Assembly: GCF_000421525.1 (NCBI RefSeq) | Contig: NZ_ATXE01000002.1 | Span: forward strand, 248,001 to 312,000 | DNA: 64,000 bases | From: Aestuariimicrobium kwangyangense DSM 21549 | GTDB lineage: Bacteria; Actinomycetota; Actinomycetes; Propionibacteriales; Propionibacteriaceae | Reading direction: 5' to 3' | Shown: positions 35,150 through 43,679 of the stretch, piece after piece | How the letters are laid out: each line of letters begins with the position of its first letter | Numbering within the stretch: position 1 is the first letter of the stretch | Made by a program: the position numbers and the translations under genes | The notes under the pieces: model-generated | Database searches by the model: none | The model's input: the letters and a program-made list of their open reading frames with translations, nothing else | What the model was told of the DNA's origin: nothing

Positions 35150-35953
35150 ATGGGATCGGGGAAGAGTGAGCGCGTCTCCGCTGAGGTGAAGGGCCACGCC
35201 ACCAACGTGGGCGAGTCGCGTGTCGTCGAGTGGGGCGCGAGGGCTGGCTACGTCGCCTCCGGCATCGTGCACCTGCTGATTGCCTGGATCGCCTTCAGCC
35301 TCGCGCTCGGCAAACGCTCGGGTGAGGCCGACCAGTCGGGTGCCTTCCGGGCCCTGGCGAGTCACCCCGCCGGCAAGGTGCTGATGGTGGCCATGGTGGT
35401 GGGGCTGGTCCTGCTCGCCGTGTGGCAGATCACCGAGGCGGTGCGTGCCCCCGAGTGGAAGCAGAAGGCCAAGCCGCTGGGCAAGTTCGTCGCCTACCTG
35501 ATCCTGGCCGCGCCGGCCCTGTCGCTGTTGACCTCGCACCAGACCAACTCCGGCAGCCAGACCCAGCAGACCACCCGCACCGTGCTCTCGATGCCCGGGG
35601 GCAAGCTTCTGGTCGTCGCCGCCGGCCTGCTCGTGCTCGGCGTCGGTGTCTACCACGTCTACAAGGGCTGGAAGCGGAAGTTCCTGCAGGACCTGGTCGA
35701 GAACCCGGGCCGTCCGGCCGAACGACTCGGCATGGTCGGCTACGTCGCCAAGGGTGTCGCCCTGGTGGTCGCCGGAGGCCTGCTCGGCTGGGCCGGGTTG
35801 ACCGGTGACACCGGGCAGGCGCGAGGTCTTGACGGGGCCTTCAAGGCGGTGTTGGCCGTCAGCTTCGGCCGTGTGCTGGTGATGGCGATGGCCGTCGGCT
35901 TCGTCTGTTTCGCCGCCTACTGCGTGGTGAGGGCCAGGTTCGGCCGGGTCTGA
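35150..35953 (+). CDS. DUF1206 membrane protein
   Basis: The 267 residues show the threefold DUF1206 repeat. Each unit has two spans beginning with a Gly-rich helix: ARAGYVASGIVHLLIAWIAF, then LLVVAAGLLVLGVGVYHVYKG, then MVGYVAKGVALVVAGGLLGWAG. The function of the family is unknown; it is widespread in actinobacteria. The start ATG 35150 has AAGGAG at 6 bases. It is convergent with the SDR gene, and the gap holds a hairpin array. Confidence 0.85.
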   Translation: MGSGKSERVSAEVKGHATNVGESRVVEWGARAGYVASGIVHLLIAWIAFSLALGKRSGEADQSGAFRALASHPAGKVLMVAMVVGLVLLAVWQITEAVRAPEWKQKAKPLGKFVAYLILAAPALSLLTSHQTNSGSQTQQTTRTVLSMPGGKLLVVAAGLLVLGVGVYHVYKGWKRKFLQDLVENPGRPAERLGMVGYVAKGVALVVAGGLLGWAGLTGDTGQARGLDGAFKAVLAVSFGRVLVMAMAVGFVCFAAYCVVRARFGRV

Positions 35954-35984
35954 CCGCGCTTCACGCCGTCGCTGCCCCTGCGCC

Positions 35985-36047
35985 CTGACATTCGTTCAGG
36001 GCACCCGGACATTCGTTCGGAGCGCTCTGATCTTCGTTCAGAGCGCA
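35985..36047. repeat. 3 × 21-bp tandem repeat at the SDR stop codon
   Basis: Three 21-bp units at 35985, 36006 and 36027 each contain TTCGTTC and can fold into a hairpin. The third unit includes the TGA of the SDR gene (36040–36038 on the minus strand). Confidence 0.75.
36022..36046. terminator. hairpin terminator between convergent genes
   Basis: GCGCTCTGA and TCAGAGCGC form a 9-bp stem with a 7-base loop. The stem lies at the convergent ends of the DUF1206 and SDR genes. There is no T-tract, as is common in high-GC genomes. Confidence 0.5.
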
Positions 36048-36790
36048 GGGGTGGCGAAGCCCCCGTTGGACAGCAGCAACTGTCCGCGGATCCAGCTGCC
36101 ACGTTCCGAGAACAGGAACCGCACGAGGTCGGCGACGGTGCTGGGCTCCCCCAGCCTGCCGGCGGGGGTCTGTCGGGCCCCTGATTCGCGGATGGCATCG
36201 TCCATCCAACCCGTGTCGATCGGGCCGGGGTTGATCACGTTCGACCAGATGCCCCGGTCCGCGAGTTCGTGGGTGGCCGCCAGCACCAGACGGTCGAGCG
36301 CACCCTTGGTCGCCCCGTAGGGCAGGTTGTGCACCGTGTGGTCGCTGGTGAGGGCGACCACCGGGCCACCGGGGCAGGGCTGCTGCTCGGCGAAGGCCTT
36401 GAGCACCAGCCAGGTGGCGCGGACGTTGACGGCGTAGTGGCGGTCGAAGCTCTCGACCGTCGTGGTCAGCAGCGACGAGTCCACCGACTCGCAGTGGCTC
36501 ATCACCAACCCGGTGACGGGGCCGATGCCGGCGCTCAGTTCCTCGACGAGCCGGTGAGGCGCGGCGGGGTCGGACAGGTCACCGGGGAGCAGCAGCACCC
36601 GTCGTCCCAGTTGGCGCAGTTCCTCGGCCAGGGCGTCCACGTCACTCGTCTCCTGGTTGACCCGCTGGTCGTAGTCGGAGAAGTAGCTCAGGCCCAGGTC
36701 CCACCCGTCCTCGGCGAGGCCACGGGCGATGGCTGCGGCGATGCCGCGGCGTCGTCCCACACCGGTGAGCAGGGCGATCTTGTCGGTCAT
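36038..36790 (-). CDS. SDR-family oxidoreductase
   Basis: The 250-residue Rossmann protein has TGVGRRRGIAAAIA near residue 9, a variant glycine motif. NVRATWLVLKAF follows near 120, and the YGATKGAL Tyr/Lys pair is near 160 with an upstream Ser. It closes with an FLFSERGSWIRGQLL end typical of SDRs. It should use NAD(P)H to oxidise or reduce an unknown alcohol/carbonyl. The stop sits in a 21-bp repeat. Confidence 0.88.
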   Translation of the reverse strand: MTDKIALLTGVGRRRGIAAAIARGLAEDGWDLGLSYFSDYDQRVNQETSDVDALAEELRQLGRRVLLLPGDLSDPAAPHRLVEELSAGIGPVTGLVMSHCESVDSSLLTTTVESFDRHYAVNVRATWLVLKAFAEQQPCPGGPVVALTSDHTVHNLPYGATKGALDRLVLAATHELADRGIWSNVINPGPIDTGWMDDAIRESGARQTPAGRLGEPSTVADLVRFLFSERGSWIRGQLLLSNGGFATPAL

Positions 36791-36799
36791 GGATCAAAC

Positions 36800-37705
36800 C
36801 TAGTCGGTCAGCCGTTGGGCCTCCGTGGGCACCGCTGCCGGACGGGCCGCGCGGGTCGCGCCGACACTCGCGCCGATGACGCAGGCGATCGCCAGCCATT
36901 GCAGGGGCGCCAGCCACTCCCTCAGCAGCACCATGGCGGCCAGGGCGGCGGCGGCTGGTTCCAGACTCATCAGCACGCTGAAGACGCGGCGGTTCATGCG
37001 CCTCAGGGCCATCAGTTCCAGGCTGTACGGGATCACCGAGCTCAGCAGTCCCACGGCCAGCCCGATGCCGATCACCGCGGGGTCGAGCAGGGCGGATCCC
37101 CCCTCGGCGATTGCTGGCCCCGCCAGCACGACCGCCCCCACCAGGCTGGCGACCGCCAGCCCCGTCAGACCGGGCCAGGTACGGCCGGTGCGTTCGGCCA
37201 GCACGATGTAGCCCGCCCAGAAGGCCCCCGCTGCCAGGGCGAAACCCACGCCGACCCAGGTCAGGCCGTGCGGGGTGAATCCGAGCAGGCCCACGCCCAC
37301 GGCGGCGAGCCCCACCCACACCAGGTCACTGCTGCGCCGCGACAACACCACGCTCAACGTGAGCGGGCCGAGGAACTCAAGGGTCACCGCCATGCCCAGG
37401 GGAATGCGTGCGAAGGACTGGTAGATGCTCCAGTTCATACCCAGCAACATCACCCCGAACAGCAGGGCGACGACCCAGTCACGGCCACTGCGGGTGGTGA
37501 GCCGCGGCCGGGCCAGGGCGAGGAGGACGACCGCCGACGAGACCAGGCGCAACCACACCATCGAGGTCGCCGGGATGGTGCCGAACAGATGTTTGGCGAT
37601 CGCCGCGCCCACCTGCACCGAGAGGATGCTGGTCACCACCAACCAGGTCGCCGGGATCCGGTCGACGGCTCGATTCGGTGAGCTCTCGGCAACGGACACG
37701 TTCAA
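36800..37705 (-). CDS. EamA/RhtA-type exporter
   Basis: The 301 residues form ten hydrophobic helices in two EamA repeats. The family signature is SVLMSLEPAAAALAAMVLLRE near 245, and LFGVMLLGMNWSIYQSFARIPLGMAVTLEF lies in the first half. Homologues such as RhtA export threonine and homoserine. The exact substrate is unknown. It ends 9 bp upstream of the SDR start, so the two are probably co-transcribed. Confidence 0.85.
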   Translation of the reverse strand: MNVSVAESSPNRAVDRIPATWLVVTSILSVQVGAAIAKHLFGTIPATSMVWLRLVSSAVVLLALARPRLTTRSGRDWVVALLFGVMLLGMNWSIYQSFARIPLGMAVTLEFLGPLTLSVVLSRRSSDLVWVGLAAVGVGLLGFTPHGLTWVGVGFALAAGAFWAGYIVLAERTGRTWPGLTGLAVASLVGAVVLAGPAIAEGGSALLDPAVIGIGLAVGLLSSVIPYSLELMALRRMNRRVFSVLMSLEPAAAALAAMVLLREWLAPLQWLAIACVIGASVGATRAARPAAVPTEAQRLTD

Positions 37706-37783
37706 ACTCTAGGGTCTGGCGAATCGTGCTCCAGAACCCGCTAGGTTCGATGACATCCCCACACACACAGGAGTGTCTTTCCC

Positions 37784-38758
37784 ATGACGTCCCCCCATCG
37801 AATCGCCGTTCTCAGCGCGTGGCACGTGCACGCAGAGGAGTACGGACGAGCAGCCCAGGAGCACCCCGACAGCGAGTTGGTGGCGCTCTGGGACGACGAT
37901 GCCACCCGCGGCCAGGAGATGGCCGACAAGCTCGGGGTCGAGTTCGTCCCCTCCCTCGACGACCTGCTGGCGCGAGATGACCTCGACGGGGTCACGGTGA
38001 CCACCGCGACCACGGCGCACAGCGAGGTGATCGGCGATGCGATCGCCGCGGGCAAGCACATCTTCACCGAGAAGTTGCTCGCCCCGACCGTCGAGGAGTG
38101 TGATCGTCTGGTCGAGGCGGCCCGCGAGAAGGGCGTCGCCCTCACGGTCTCGCTGCCCCGCCTGTTCCACGGCTACACCTTGGCCCTGCGCGCCGTGCTC
38201 GACTCGGGCGAACTGGGTGACCTCACCTACTCGCGCGTGCGGTTGAGCCACAACGGGTCGGTCGCCGACTGGCTGCCTGCCCGCTTCTACGACGCCAAGG
38301 ACACCATCGGCGGTGCGTTCACCGACCTGGGCGCCCACCCGGTCTACCTGACCAACCTGATCCTCGGTGGCGAGAACGCCGACGGCCGCTACGCCAGCGT
38401 TCGATCCACCTTCACCGACGTGACCGGACGGGGCGTCGAGGACAACGCCTCGGTCACCGTGTCGACCGAGGCCGGTGCCATCGGTGTGCTGGAGACGGGG
38501 TTCGTCTCGGGTCTCAGTCCCTTCTCGATCGAGATCGAGGGCACCCGCGGTGGCCTTCGCTATGGCTTCGAGGGACGCACCATGACGGTCACGTCCCGCG
38601 AGGGCAGCCGGTCGGTCGAGGTTCCCGAGGACGCGGCCACCCCGTTCCAGCGGTGGGTCACCGACCTGCAGTCCGGAACTCCGGTCAACGAGACCCTGGC
38701 ACCGGCCAGGGCCCTCACTGCCCTCGTGGTTGCGGCCAACGCGGCGGCTGCTCACTGA
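37784..38758 (+). CDS. Gfo/Idh/MocA oxidoreductase
   Basis: The 324-residue protein begins RIAVLSAWHVHAEEYGRAAQEH, a variant of the dinucleotide-binding motif. EKLLAPTVEECDRLVEAA is the usual EKP region, here EKL. The C-terminal domain ends with TPVNETLAPARALTALVV. The family oxidises sugars or inositols with NAD(P). Substrate not clear. Its 3' end overlaps the convergent DCC gene by 44 bp. Confidence 0.85.
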   Translation: MTSPHRIAVLSAWHVHAEEYGRAAQEHPDSELVALWDDDATRGQEMADKLGVEFVPSLDDLLARDDLDGVTVTTATTAHSEVIGDAIAAGKHIFTEKLLAPTVEECDRLVEAAREKGVALTVSLPRLFHGYTLALRAVLDSGELGDLTYSRVRLSHNGSVADWLPARFYDAKDTIGGAFTDLGAHPVYLTNLILGGENADGRYASVRSTFTDVTGRGVEDNASVTVSTEAGAIGVLETGFVSGLSPFSIEIEGTRGGLRYGFEGRTMTVTSREGSRSVEVPEDAATPFQRWVTDLQSGTPVNETLAPARALTALVVAANAAAAH

Positions 38759-39146
38759 GGTCACACTCAGCGGTGCCACCGGGCAGGCGATGCCGGTTGC
38801 GGGCGACCCACCCGTAGACCGGACGACCGATCGCCTGCCCCGGTGGCGTCGCCAACAATCGGCCCGCCGCACGCCACGGCGACCGGCAGGTGCGTAGCGC
38901 CGCGGCGATGGCCGCTGCCCCGTACACGACGCGACCCCCTGCATCGACGAAGGGCACCTCGCGTCGGGCTCGTCCGAGGTCGAGCTCGGCACTCAAGAGG
39001 GCTCCCGCGGGATCCGGTGGCTCGGCGAGGCTGAGCGGAATCACGGCAGCCCTGGCCCCCATCCGTCGCAGCCAGCCAGCGGCCCGGGTGCAGAAGCCGC
39101 AGTCGGGGTCGTACAACAAGGTCCCGTGGTCGTCGTCCCGAGTCAT
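38715..39146 (-). CDS. DCC-family thiol-disulfide oxidoreductase-like protein
   Basis: I chose ATG 39146, overlapping the previous stop (ATGA); 143 residues. The DCC motif reads LLYDPDCGFCTRAAGWLRR at about 9–27, with Cys residues 4 apart as in YuxK. These proteins are thioredoxin-like with unknown substrates. The gene is co-transcribed with the TIGR04338 and DUF2786 genes. Confidence 0.85.
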   Translation of the reverse strand: MTRDDDHGTLLYDPDCGFCTRAAGWLRRMGARAAVIPLSLAEPPDPAGALLSAELDLGRARREVPFVDAGGRVVYGAAAIAAALRTCRSPWRAAGRLLATPPGQAIGRPVYGWVARNRHRLPGGTAECDLSEQPPRWPQPRGQ

Positions 39147-39703
39147 GTCACCTTCCCGCTCCCCTGCTGATCCTGATCCGCGACACCGGGCAGGCGCAGC
39201 GGCGTCACCAGGCCGGCGTCGCGGTGGGCCAGACGCAGCCATCGAGCCTGCTCCGGCGCACCCACGTGCTCCAGCAGCCCGGTCAACGCGCCCCTGAACT
39301 CACCACCATGCACGGCCACCGCCGGCTGGCCGTTGGCTGACTCCACCACGTGATGGGCCAACTCGTGGCAGAGCGTCAACCGGGTGCCACCCCACTCGGC
39401 GAGCCTGATCTGTGGTGGGCGTTGACCCCGGGCAGCGCGGTAGCTGGAGTGCCGCACACCGGAGGCATGGATCACGACCACCGGGCGAAGGCCCCATTCG
39501 ATGCAGGTCAGGGTGGCGAAACCCTGCGCGGCGACCAAGGTGGTGAAGACCAGGGCCGGTTCGAGCACGAAACGCGCACCGAAGCTGGTGACTGCTCCTC
39601 CGGCCGTGCCGACCCGCTCCAGCAGCGCCTCCAGCCGGTGTTCGGCCAGGTACACGGCGTCGCGATCGGGGTCGTGGGCCACGGCTGCCACCGGCTCAGC
39701 CAC
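39143..39703 (-). CDS. TIGR04338-type metallohydrolase
   Basis: The 186 residues contain HELAHH at 113–118 (HExxH zinc site), preceded by GGTRLTLC and followed by VAVHGGEFRGAL. This family is typical of actinobacteria and usually neighbours a DUF2786 gene, exactly as here. Substrate unknown; the HExxH predicts a zinc peptidase or hydrolase. Confidence 0.8.
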   Translation of the reverse strand: MAEPVAAVAHDPDRDAVYLAEHRLEALLERVGTAGGAVTSFGARFVLEPALVFTTLVAAQGFATLTCIEWGLRPVVVIHASGVRHSSYRAARGQRPPQIRLAEWGGTRLTLCHELAHHVVESANGQPAVAVHGGEFRGALTGLLEHVGAPEQARWLRLAHRDAGLVTPLRLPGVADQDQQGSGKVT

Positions 39704-40505
39704 CGCTCACCTGCCTCGCCGACGACATCGACGCGCGGGCACCGGCGCGTCGTCCCGCCTCGGACGAGGGTCCCCGGGTCGCCATGGTCGCGCTCCCACG
39801 CCAGGAGGAACGCACCCGCAGGCTCCTGACACGCTGGCGGTGGAACTCGTTGACCTCCTCGGTCTTCTCCCGCAGGGCCAGACTGGTCACCGAGACCCGC
39901 TTGCCGTCGGCGACCGCTGACTCGGCGGCGTGGCGTCGCTCGGACTCGGCCACCGCCTCGTCCCTCGCCTCGGTGAACCGCCGCCGGATCTCGGTGATGA
40001 ACCCTTCGTAGAAACTGCGCCGGGCCACCCTGGCGGTCATCGGCTTGCGGACGACCCGCCCCCATCGGTCGACGCCCGCGTCGTAGTGCTCGTGGCGCCA
40101 GTCTCCGGCGCGCAGCCAGGCGTTGCCGAACCGCACCATCTGTTCGGAGAGGGCCACGTGGATCGCCTCGGTCACGTCGAGGTCGGAGGGGAAACCCATC
40201 GGGTACATCACCGAGGAGTTCGTGGCGATCAGGCAGCGGACGTCATTGGCGGTGGCCACCACCAGGAAGAGGGCTGCGATCTGCTTGAGGTGGTGCTGGC
40301 CGGGACGGCCCAGGTCGATGGTGCGCTCCTCGGGTGTCTCCCGCGCCTCGGTCTTCGCTTGGCTGCGACGGGCGACCGCCAGTTCGACGGAGTACCGGCT
40401 GGCCAAGGCCTGAGCCTTGGCGAACAGCGCCTCTGCCTCGTCGACCGAATCGGTCGACTCGGCCTTCGCCAGCAGCTTTCCGATGCGAGTGATCACTGAT
40501 TCCAC
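39696..40505 (-). CDS. DUF2786 protein
   Basis: The 269 residues start with the DUF2786 helix SVITRIGKLLAKAESTDSVDEAEALFAKAQALASRYSVE. A domain with ANDVRCLIATNS and SFYEGFITEIRRRF follows, with a basic C-terminal tail. The family function is unknown. Its stop overlaps the metallohydrolase start by 8 bp. The pair probably works together. Confidence 0.82.
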   Translation of the reverse strand: MESVITRIGKLLAKAESTDSVDEAEALFAKAQALASRYSVELAVARRSQAKTEARETPEERTIDLGRPGQHHLKQIAALFLVVATANDVRCLIATNSSVMYPMGFPSDLDVTEAIHVALSEQMVRFGNAWLRAGDWRHEHYDAGVDRWGRVVRKPMTARVARRSFYEGFITEIRRRFTEARDEAVAESERRHAAESAVADGKRVSVTSLALREKTEEVNEFHRQRVRSLRVRSSWRGSATMATRGPSSEAGRRAGARASMSSARQVSGG

Positions 40506-40527
40506 CCCGCCAGCCTAGGCTCGCGGT

Positions 40528-40938
40528 GTGACAACTCCCCATCGAGGTTCCACCGTGGCCGACATCGAGCGGATCGCGGGATCGCTGCCCGAGGCCGTGA
40601 GGGGAGGCAGCGACGAACTGCCCAGTTGGGCCGTGCACGACAAGACCTTCATCTTCTTCCGGGAGCCACGCCCCGACGCCGTCGACGAGTCCGGTGAAAG
40701 GCTCACCGACGTCATCTGCATCCGTACCCACGGCGCCGACGACAAGCAGGCCCTGCTCGACGACGACCAGAACCCCTTCTTCACCACCCCTCACTTCAAC
40801 GGCTATCCCGCCGTGCTCGTGCGGACGAGCGACCTCCGTCGCCTCGACCCGGCCCTGCTCGAGGAGGTCATCGTCGAGGCCTGGTTGTCGAGGGCACCCA
40901 AGCGGGTGGCCAAGGCCTACCTCGCCCAATTCGAGTGA
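40528..40938 (+). CDS. MmcQ/YjbR-like protein
   Basis: The 136-residue YjbR fold includes ADIERIAGSLPEAVRGGSDELPSWAVHDKTFIFF, NPFFTTPHFNGYPAVLV and the C-terminal helix EEVIVEAWLSRAPKRVAKAYL. These small DNA-binding-like proteins have no settled function. The start is GTG 40528. The stop is duplicated in a 14-bp repeat (40930–40957). Divergent from DUF2786. Confidence 0.85.
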   Translation: MTTPHRGSTVADIERIAGSLPEAVRGGSDELPSWAVHDKTFIFFREPRPDAVDESGERLTDVICIRTHGADDKQALLDDDQNPFFTTPHFNGYPAVLVRTSDLRRLDPALLEEVIVEAWLSRAPKRVAKAYLAQFE

Positions 40939-40957
40939 CCCAGTTCGAATGACCCGG
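40930..40957 (+). repeat. 2 × 14-bp tandem repeat over a stop codon
   Basis: TTCGAGTGACCCAG and TTCGAATGACCCGG lie back to back. The first contains the TGA of the MmcQ-like gene (40936–40938). Confidence 0.75.
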
Positions 40958-41023
40958 CGAGCGCTGGCTGACGATTTCACGTCAACCGCTCCGTCCCCGT
41001 GAGCGACTTGCGAGGCTGGCACC

Positions 41024-41515
41024 ATGACCTTCACCATCGACACCCCTGAGATCGTCGACGCACCCGAGATGCCCTGGGTCGGTGTCCGCCACCGGGTGAC
41101 CATGCAGCAGATGGACCAGCCCGCCCAGAGCTTCGCCACCGTCGCCGCGTGGATCGCCGAGCACGGGGCCACCTCGGAGGGCCCACCCTTCTACAAGTAC
41201 GAGGTGATCGACATGGAGGCCGAGCTCACCGTGGTGGCGGGTTTCGCCGTCGATGAGCCCCAGCAGCCCGACGACACCGTCTTCGTGGGCACCCTGCCGG
41301 CCGGCCGTTACCTCACCGTCACGCACGTGGGTCACCCCCAGGACCTGGTGGAGGTGACCCGTCAACTGCTCGAGTACGCTGCATCGAACGGTCTCACCTT
41401 CGACTGCACCCCCGACCAGCGCGAATGGGCCGCACGACTGGAGTTCTACGTCTCCGACGAGAGCGCCGACATGACCACCTGGGAGACAGAATTGGCGTTC
41501 AAGCTTGCTGACTGA
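41024..41515 (+). CDS. GyrI/AraC-effector-type protein
   Basis: The 163-residue GyrI-like domain contains MPWVGVRHRVTMQQMDQPAQSFATVAAWIAEHGA, PFYKYEV and VFVGTLPAGRYLTVTHVGHPQDLVEV. The fold binds small hydrophobic ligands and is the effector domain of AraC- and MerR-type regulators, but no HTH is present here. The next gene begins within its 3' end, which suggests coupled expression with a putative aminoglycoside kinase. Confidence 0.8.
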   Translation: MTFTIDTPEIVDAPEMPWVGVRHRVTMQQMDQPAQSFATVAAWIAEHGATSEGPPFYKYEVIDMEAELTVVAGFAVDEPQQPDDTVFVGTLPAGRYLTVTHVGHPQDLVEVTRQLLEYAASNGLTFDCTPDQREWAARLEFYVSDESADMTTWETELAFKLAD

Positions 41516-42254
41516 ACCCTCCACGAACCCGAACCTTCCCGACGGCTCCACACCGCTGCCGCGCATCGTTCGTGACCGTTCAGCGGGACGACCGGTGGTG
41601 CAGGTGTGGCAGAACGAGGCGATCTGCTCGACGACGTGGCGCCTCGACGGTGCCCCGGTGCGGTTCGTGAAGGTCGGTCCCCCTCATCGTGAGTTCGAGG
41701 TCGGCGCCCACGTGGACCGCTACCGCTGGCTCGCCTCCTACCTGCCGGTGCCCCACGTGCTCGACCACGGCACCGAGGACGGCCTTTCGTACCTGGTCAC
41801 CGAGGCGTTGCCGGGGCGGTCGGCGATCAGCCATGACTTCACCTGTGGCGACCCTGCCATCGTCGAAGGCCTGGGACGAGCGCTGCGCCGCTTCCACGAC
41901 AGCCTGCCCGTGGACGAGTGCCCGTTCGCCTACGTTCCCGCAGACATCGATCCCGTTGACCTGGTCGTCTGTCACGGGGATGCCTGCAACCCGAACTTCC
42001 TGTTCGACGACAGCGGCGCGTTCACCGGTTACGTCGACCTCGGCGAGGTCGGCATCGGCGACCGGTGGGCTGACCTGGCGCCCGCCATCCTCAGCCTCGG
42101 CTGGAACTTCGGGGAGGATCCCGAGGTGCACCGGGCCAACCGCGACCGACTGCTGGCGGGCTACGGCATCGCACTCGACGAACGCAAACTGGCCCACTAC
42201 ACCGACGTGTGGAACAGAGAACCCGTCCAGGACGAAGCCCATGCCGGCACTTGA
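41505..42254 (+). CDS. APH(3')-like phosphotransferase
   Basis: The 249 residues show the APH fold: an N-lobe strand pattern (VVQVWQNEAICSTTWRL) and the catalytic loop VVCHGDACNPNFLFDDSG near 160 (HGD-x4-N). The metal-binding Asp is in GYVDLGEVGIGDRWADLA near 178. The start is TTG 41505, overlapping the upstream gene by 11 bp. It may phosphorylate an aminoglycoside or another small hydroxylated compound. Activity is not predictable from sequence. Confidence 0.82.
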   Translation: MLTEPSTNPNLPDGSTPLPRIVRDRSAGRPVVQVWQNEAICSTTWRLDGAPVRFVKVGPPHREFEVGAHVDRYRWLASYLPVPHVLDHGTEDGLSYLVTEALPGRSAISHDFTCGDPAIVEGLGRALRRFHDSLPVDECPFAYVPADIDPVDLVVCHGDACNPNFLFDDSGAFTGYVDLGEVGIGDRWADLAPAILSLGWNFGEDPEVHRANRDRLLAGYGIALDERKLAHYTDVWNREPVQDEAHAGT

Positions 42255-42807
42255 GGAACCCCGACCGGACGCACCCCGGGTCGTGCTCATCAACGGGGCA
42301 CCCGGCTCGGGCAAGTCGACCATCGCCGCCCTGCTGGCCGCGGAGATGCCGCTGGCTCTCGCGCTCGACATCGACCAACTCAAGTTCTCACTCGGCGGGT
42401 GGTCCGACGACCTGAACGCTGCCGGACTGCAGGCCCGTCGCCTCGCCCTCGCGCTCGTCCGCCAACAACTCCTCGATGGGCACGGTGTCGTCATCGGCCA
42501 GTACCTGGCCCGCACACCCTTCATCGAGCAACTCGAGCAGACCACCGTCGCGTCCGGTGGCCGTTTCCGCGAGGTCGTGCTCCGGGTGGCACCTGCGACG
42601 CTGCGTCAGCGACTCACCGGGAGGGCCGAGCGACCGCATCGTCCGGAGCACCAGCACAACAACACCTTGGTCGGCCCGGAGCAGGCCGAGGAGTTGGCCG
42701 ACTCGATGGTGGAGCTGGTCAGGCTTCGTCCCCACGCACTGGTCGTCGACGGCGATGGTGACATCGGGACAACCCTCGGCAGGATTCGCGAGAGGATCAC
42801 ACCATGA
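42241..42807 (+). CDS. P-loop kinase (zeta-toxin-like fold)
   Basis: The 188 residues start VVLINGAPGSGKSTIAALLA (Walker A GAPGSGKS near 20). DIDQLKFSLGGWSDDLNAAG gives a helix/DID motif near 45. A C-terminal segment LRQRLTGRAERPHRPEHQHNN may be the lid. This is a small-molecule kinase-type AAA fold. It overlaps APH by 14 bp and the mutarotase by 4 bp, so all three are coupled. Substrate unknown. Confidence 0.75.
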   Translation: MPALEEPRPDAPRVVLINGAPGSGKSTIAALLAAEMPLALALDIDQLKFSLGGWSDDLNAAGLQARRLALALVRQQLLDGHGVVIGQYLARTPFIEQLEQTTVASGGRFREVVLRVAPATLRQRLTGRAERPHRPEHQHNNTLVGPEQAEELADSMVELVRLRPHALVVDGDGDIGTTLGRIRERITP

Positions 42808-43673
42808 GCGACAGCGCAGCACCCACCAGCCAGTCCGGGGGCATCAGCGACCTGCCCGGCATCGAGATCACCACCGACCAGGGGGCGCACTACGGTGTGG
42901 TCGACCACGGCGCCCACACCTGGGCGTGGCAGCCGGCAGGCGAACGCCCCGTGCTCTGGCTGTCGGCGGCCACCGAACCGAGCGATGGCAAGCCGATCCG
43001 TGGGGGCGTGCCGGTGATCTTCCCCTGGTTCGCCAACGGCCGCTCCGGCGACCAGCAGCCGGCGCACGGCCCGGTGCGCACCGCGGCCTGGGAGCGCGAC
43101 GAGGTGGTGGACGACCTGGCCAACGGGGGTCCGCTGACCGTGCGCCACCGCTGGACCGGCGCCCTGCCCCAGCCCGCGGACGTGTCGATGACGGTGCGGT
43201 TCTCCCAGGACGAGCTCCGGCTGACGATGACGGTCACCAACACGGGCGAGTCGGAGTTCACCTTCGAACAGGCCCTGCACACCTATCTGGCTGTCTCCGA
43301 CATCCGTCAGGTGGTGGTGCGTGGTCTCGACGGCGTCGACTACCTCGACCGGGCGAAGCATGCTCCGCGCCTCGAGAACGTGCAGGTCGGCGACGTGACC
43401 TTCACCGCGGAGACCGACCGCGTCTACCTGAGTGAGAACACCGTCCAGGTGGTCGACCCGGGCTGGCAGCGCACCCTCGAGGTCAGCAAGCAGGGGTCCT
43501 CCGACACCGTCGTCTGGAACCCCTGGGTCGACAAGGCGGCGGCCATGCCCGACTTCGGTGACGACGAGTGGCCCGGCATGGTCTGCATCGAGGCCGCCAA
43601 CGTGCTCGACCACGCCGTCACCCTGCCCGCCGGGCAGACCCACGACCTGGTGCAGGTCATCGCCCTGGTGTGA
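42804..43673 (+). CDS. D-hexose-6-phosphate mutarotase
   Basis: The 289-residue aldose-1-epimerase-like beta sandwich contains GAHTWAWQP, PIRGGVPVIFPWFANG near 70, AHGPVRTAAWERDEV and HTYLAVSDIRQVVVRGLDGV. The family interconverts anomers of glucose-6-phosphate. The Glu and His residues expected for catalysis lie in DEWPGMVCIEAAN and FANGRSGDQQPAHG. It is convergent with the GH13 gene, with 6 bp between ends. A role in the same sugar pathway is plausible. Confidence 0.82.
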   Translation: MSDSAAPTSQSGGISDLPGIEITTDQGAHYGVVDHGAHTWAWQPAGERPVLWLSAATEPSDGKPIRGGVPVIFPWFANGRSGDQQPAHGPVRTAAWERDEVVDDLANGGPLTVRHRWTGALPQPADVSMTVRFSQDELRLTMTVTNTGESEFTFEQALHTYLAVSDIRQVVVRGLDGVDYLDRAKHAPRLENVQVGDVTFTAETDRVYLSENTVQVVDPGWQRTLEVSKQGSSDTVVWNPWVDKAAAMPDFGDDEWPGMVCIEAANVLDHAVTLPAGQTHDLVQVIALV

Positions 43674-43679
43674 GGCCGG

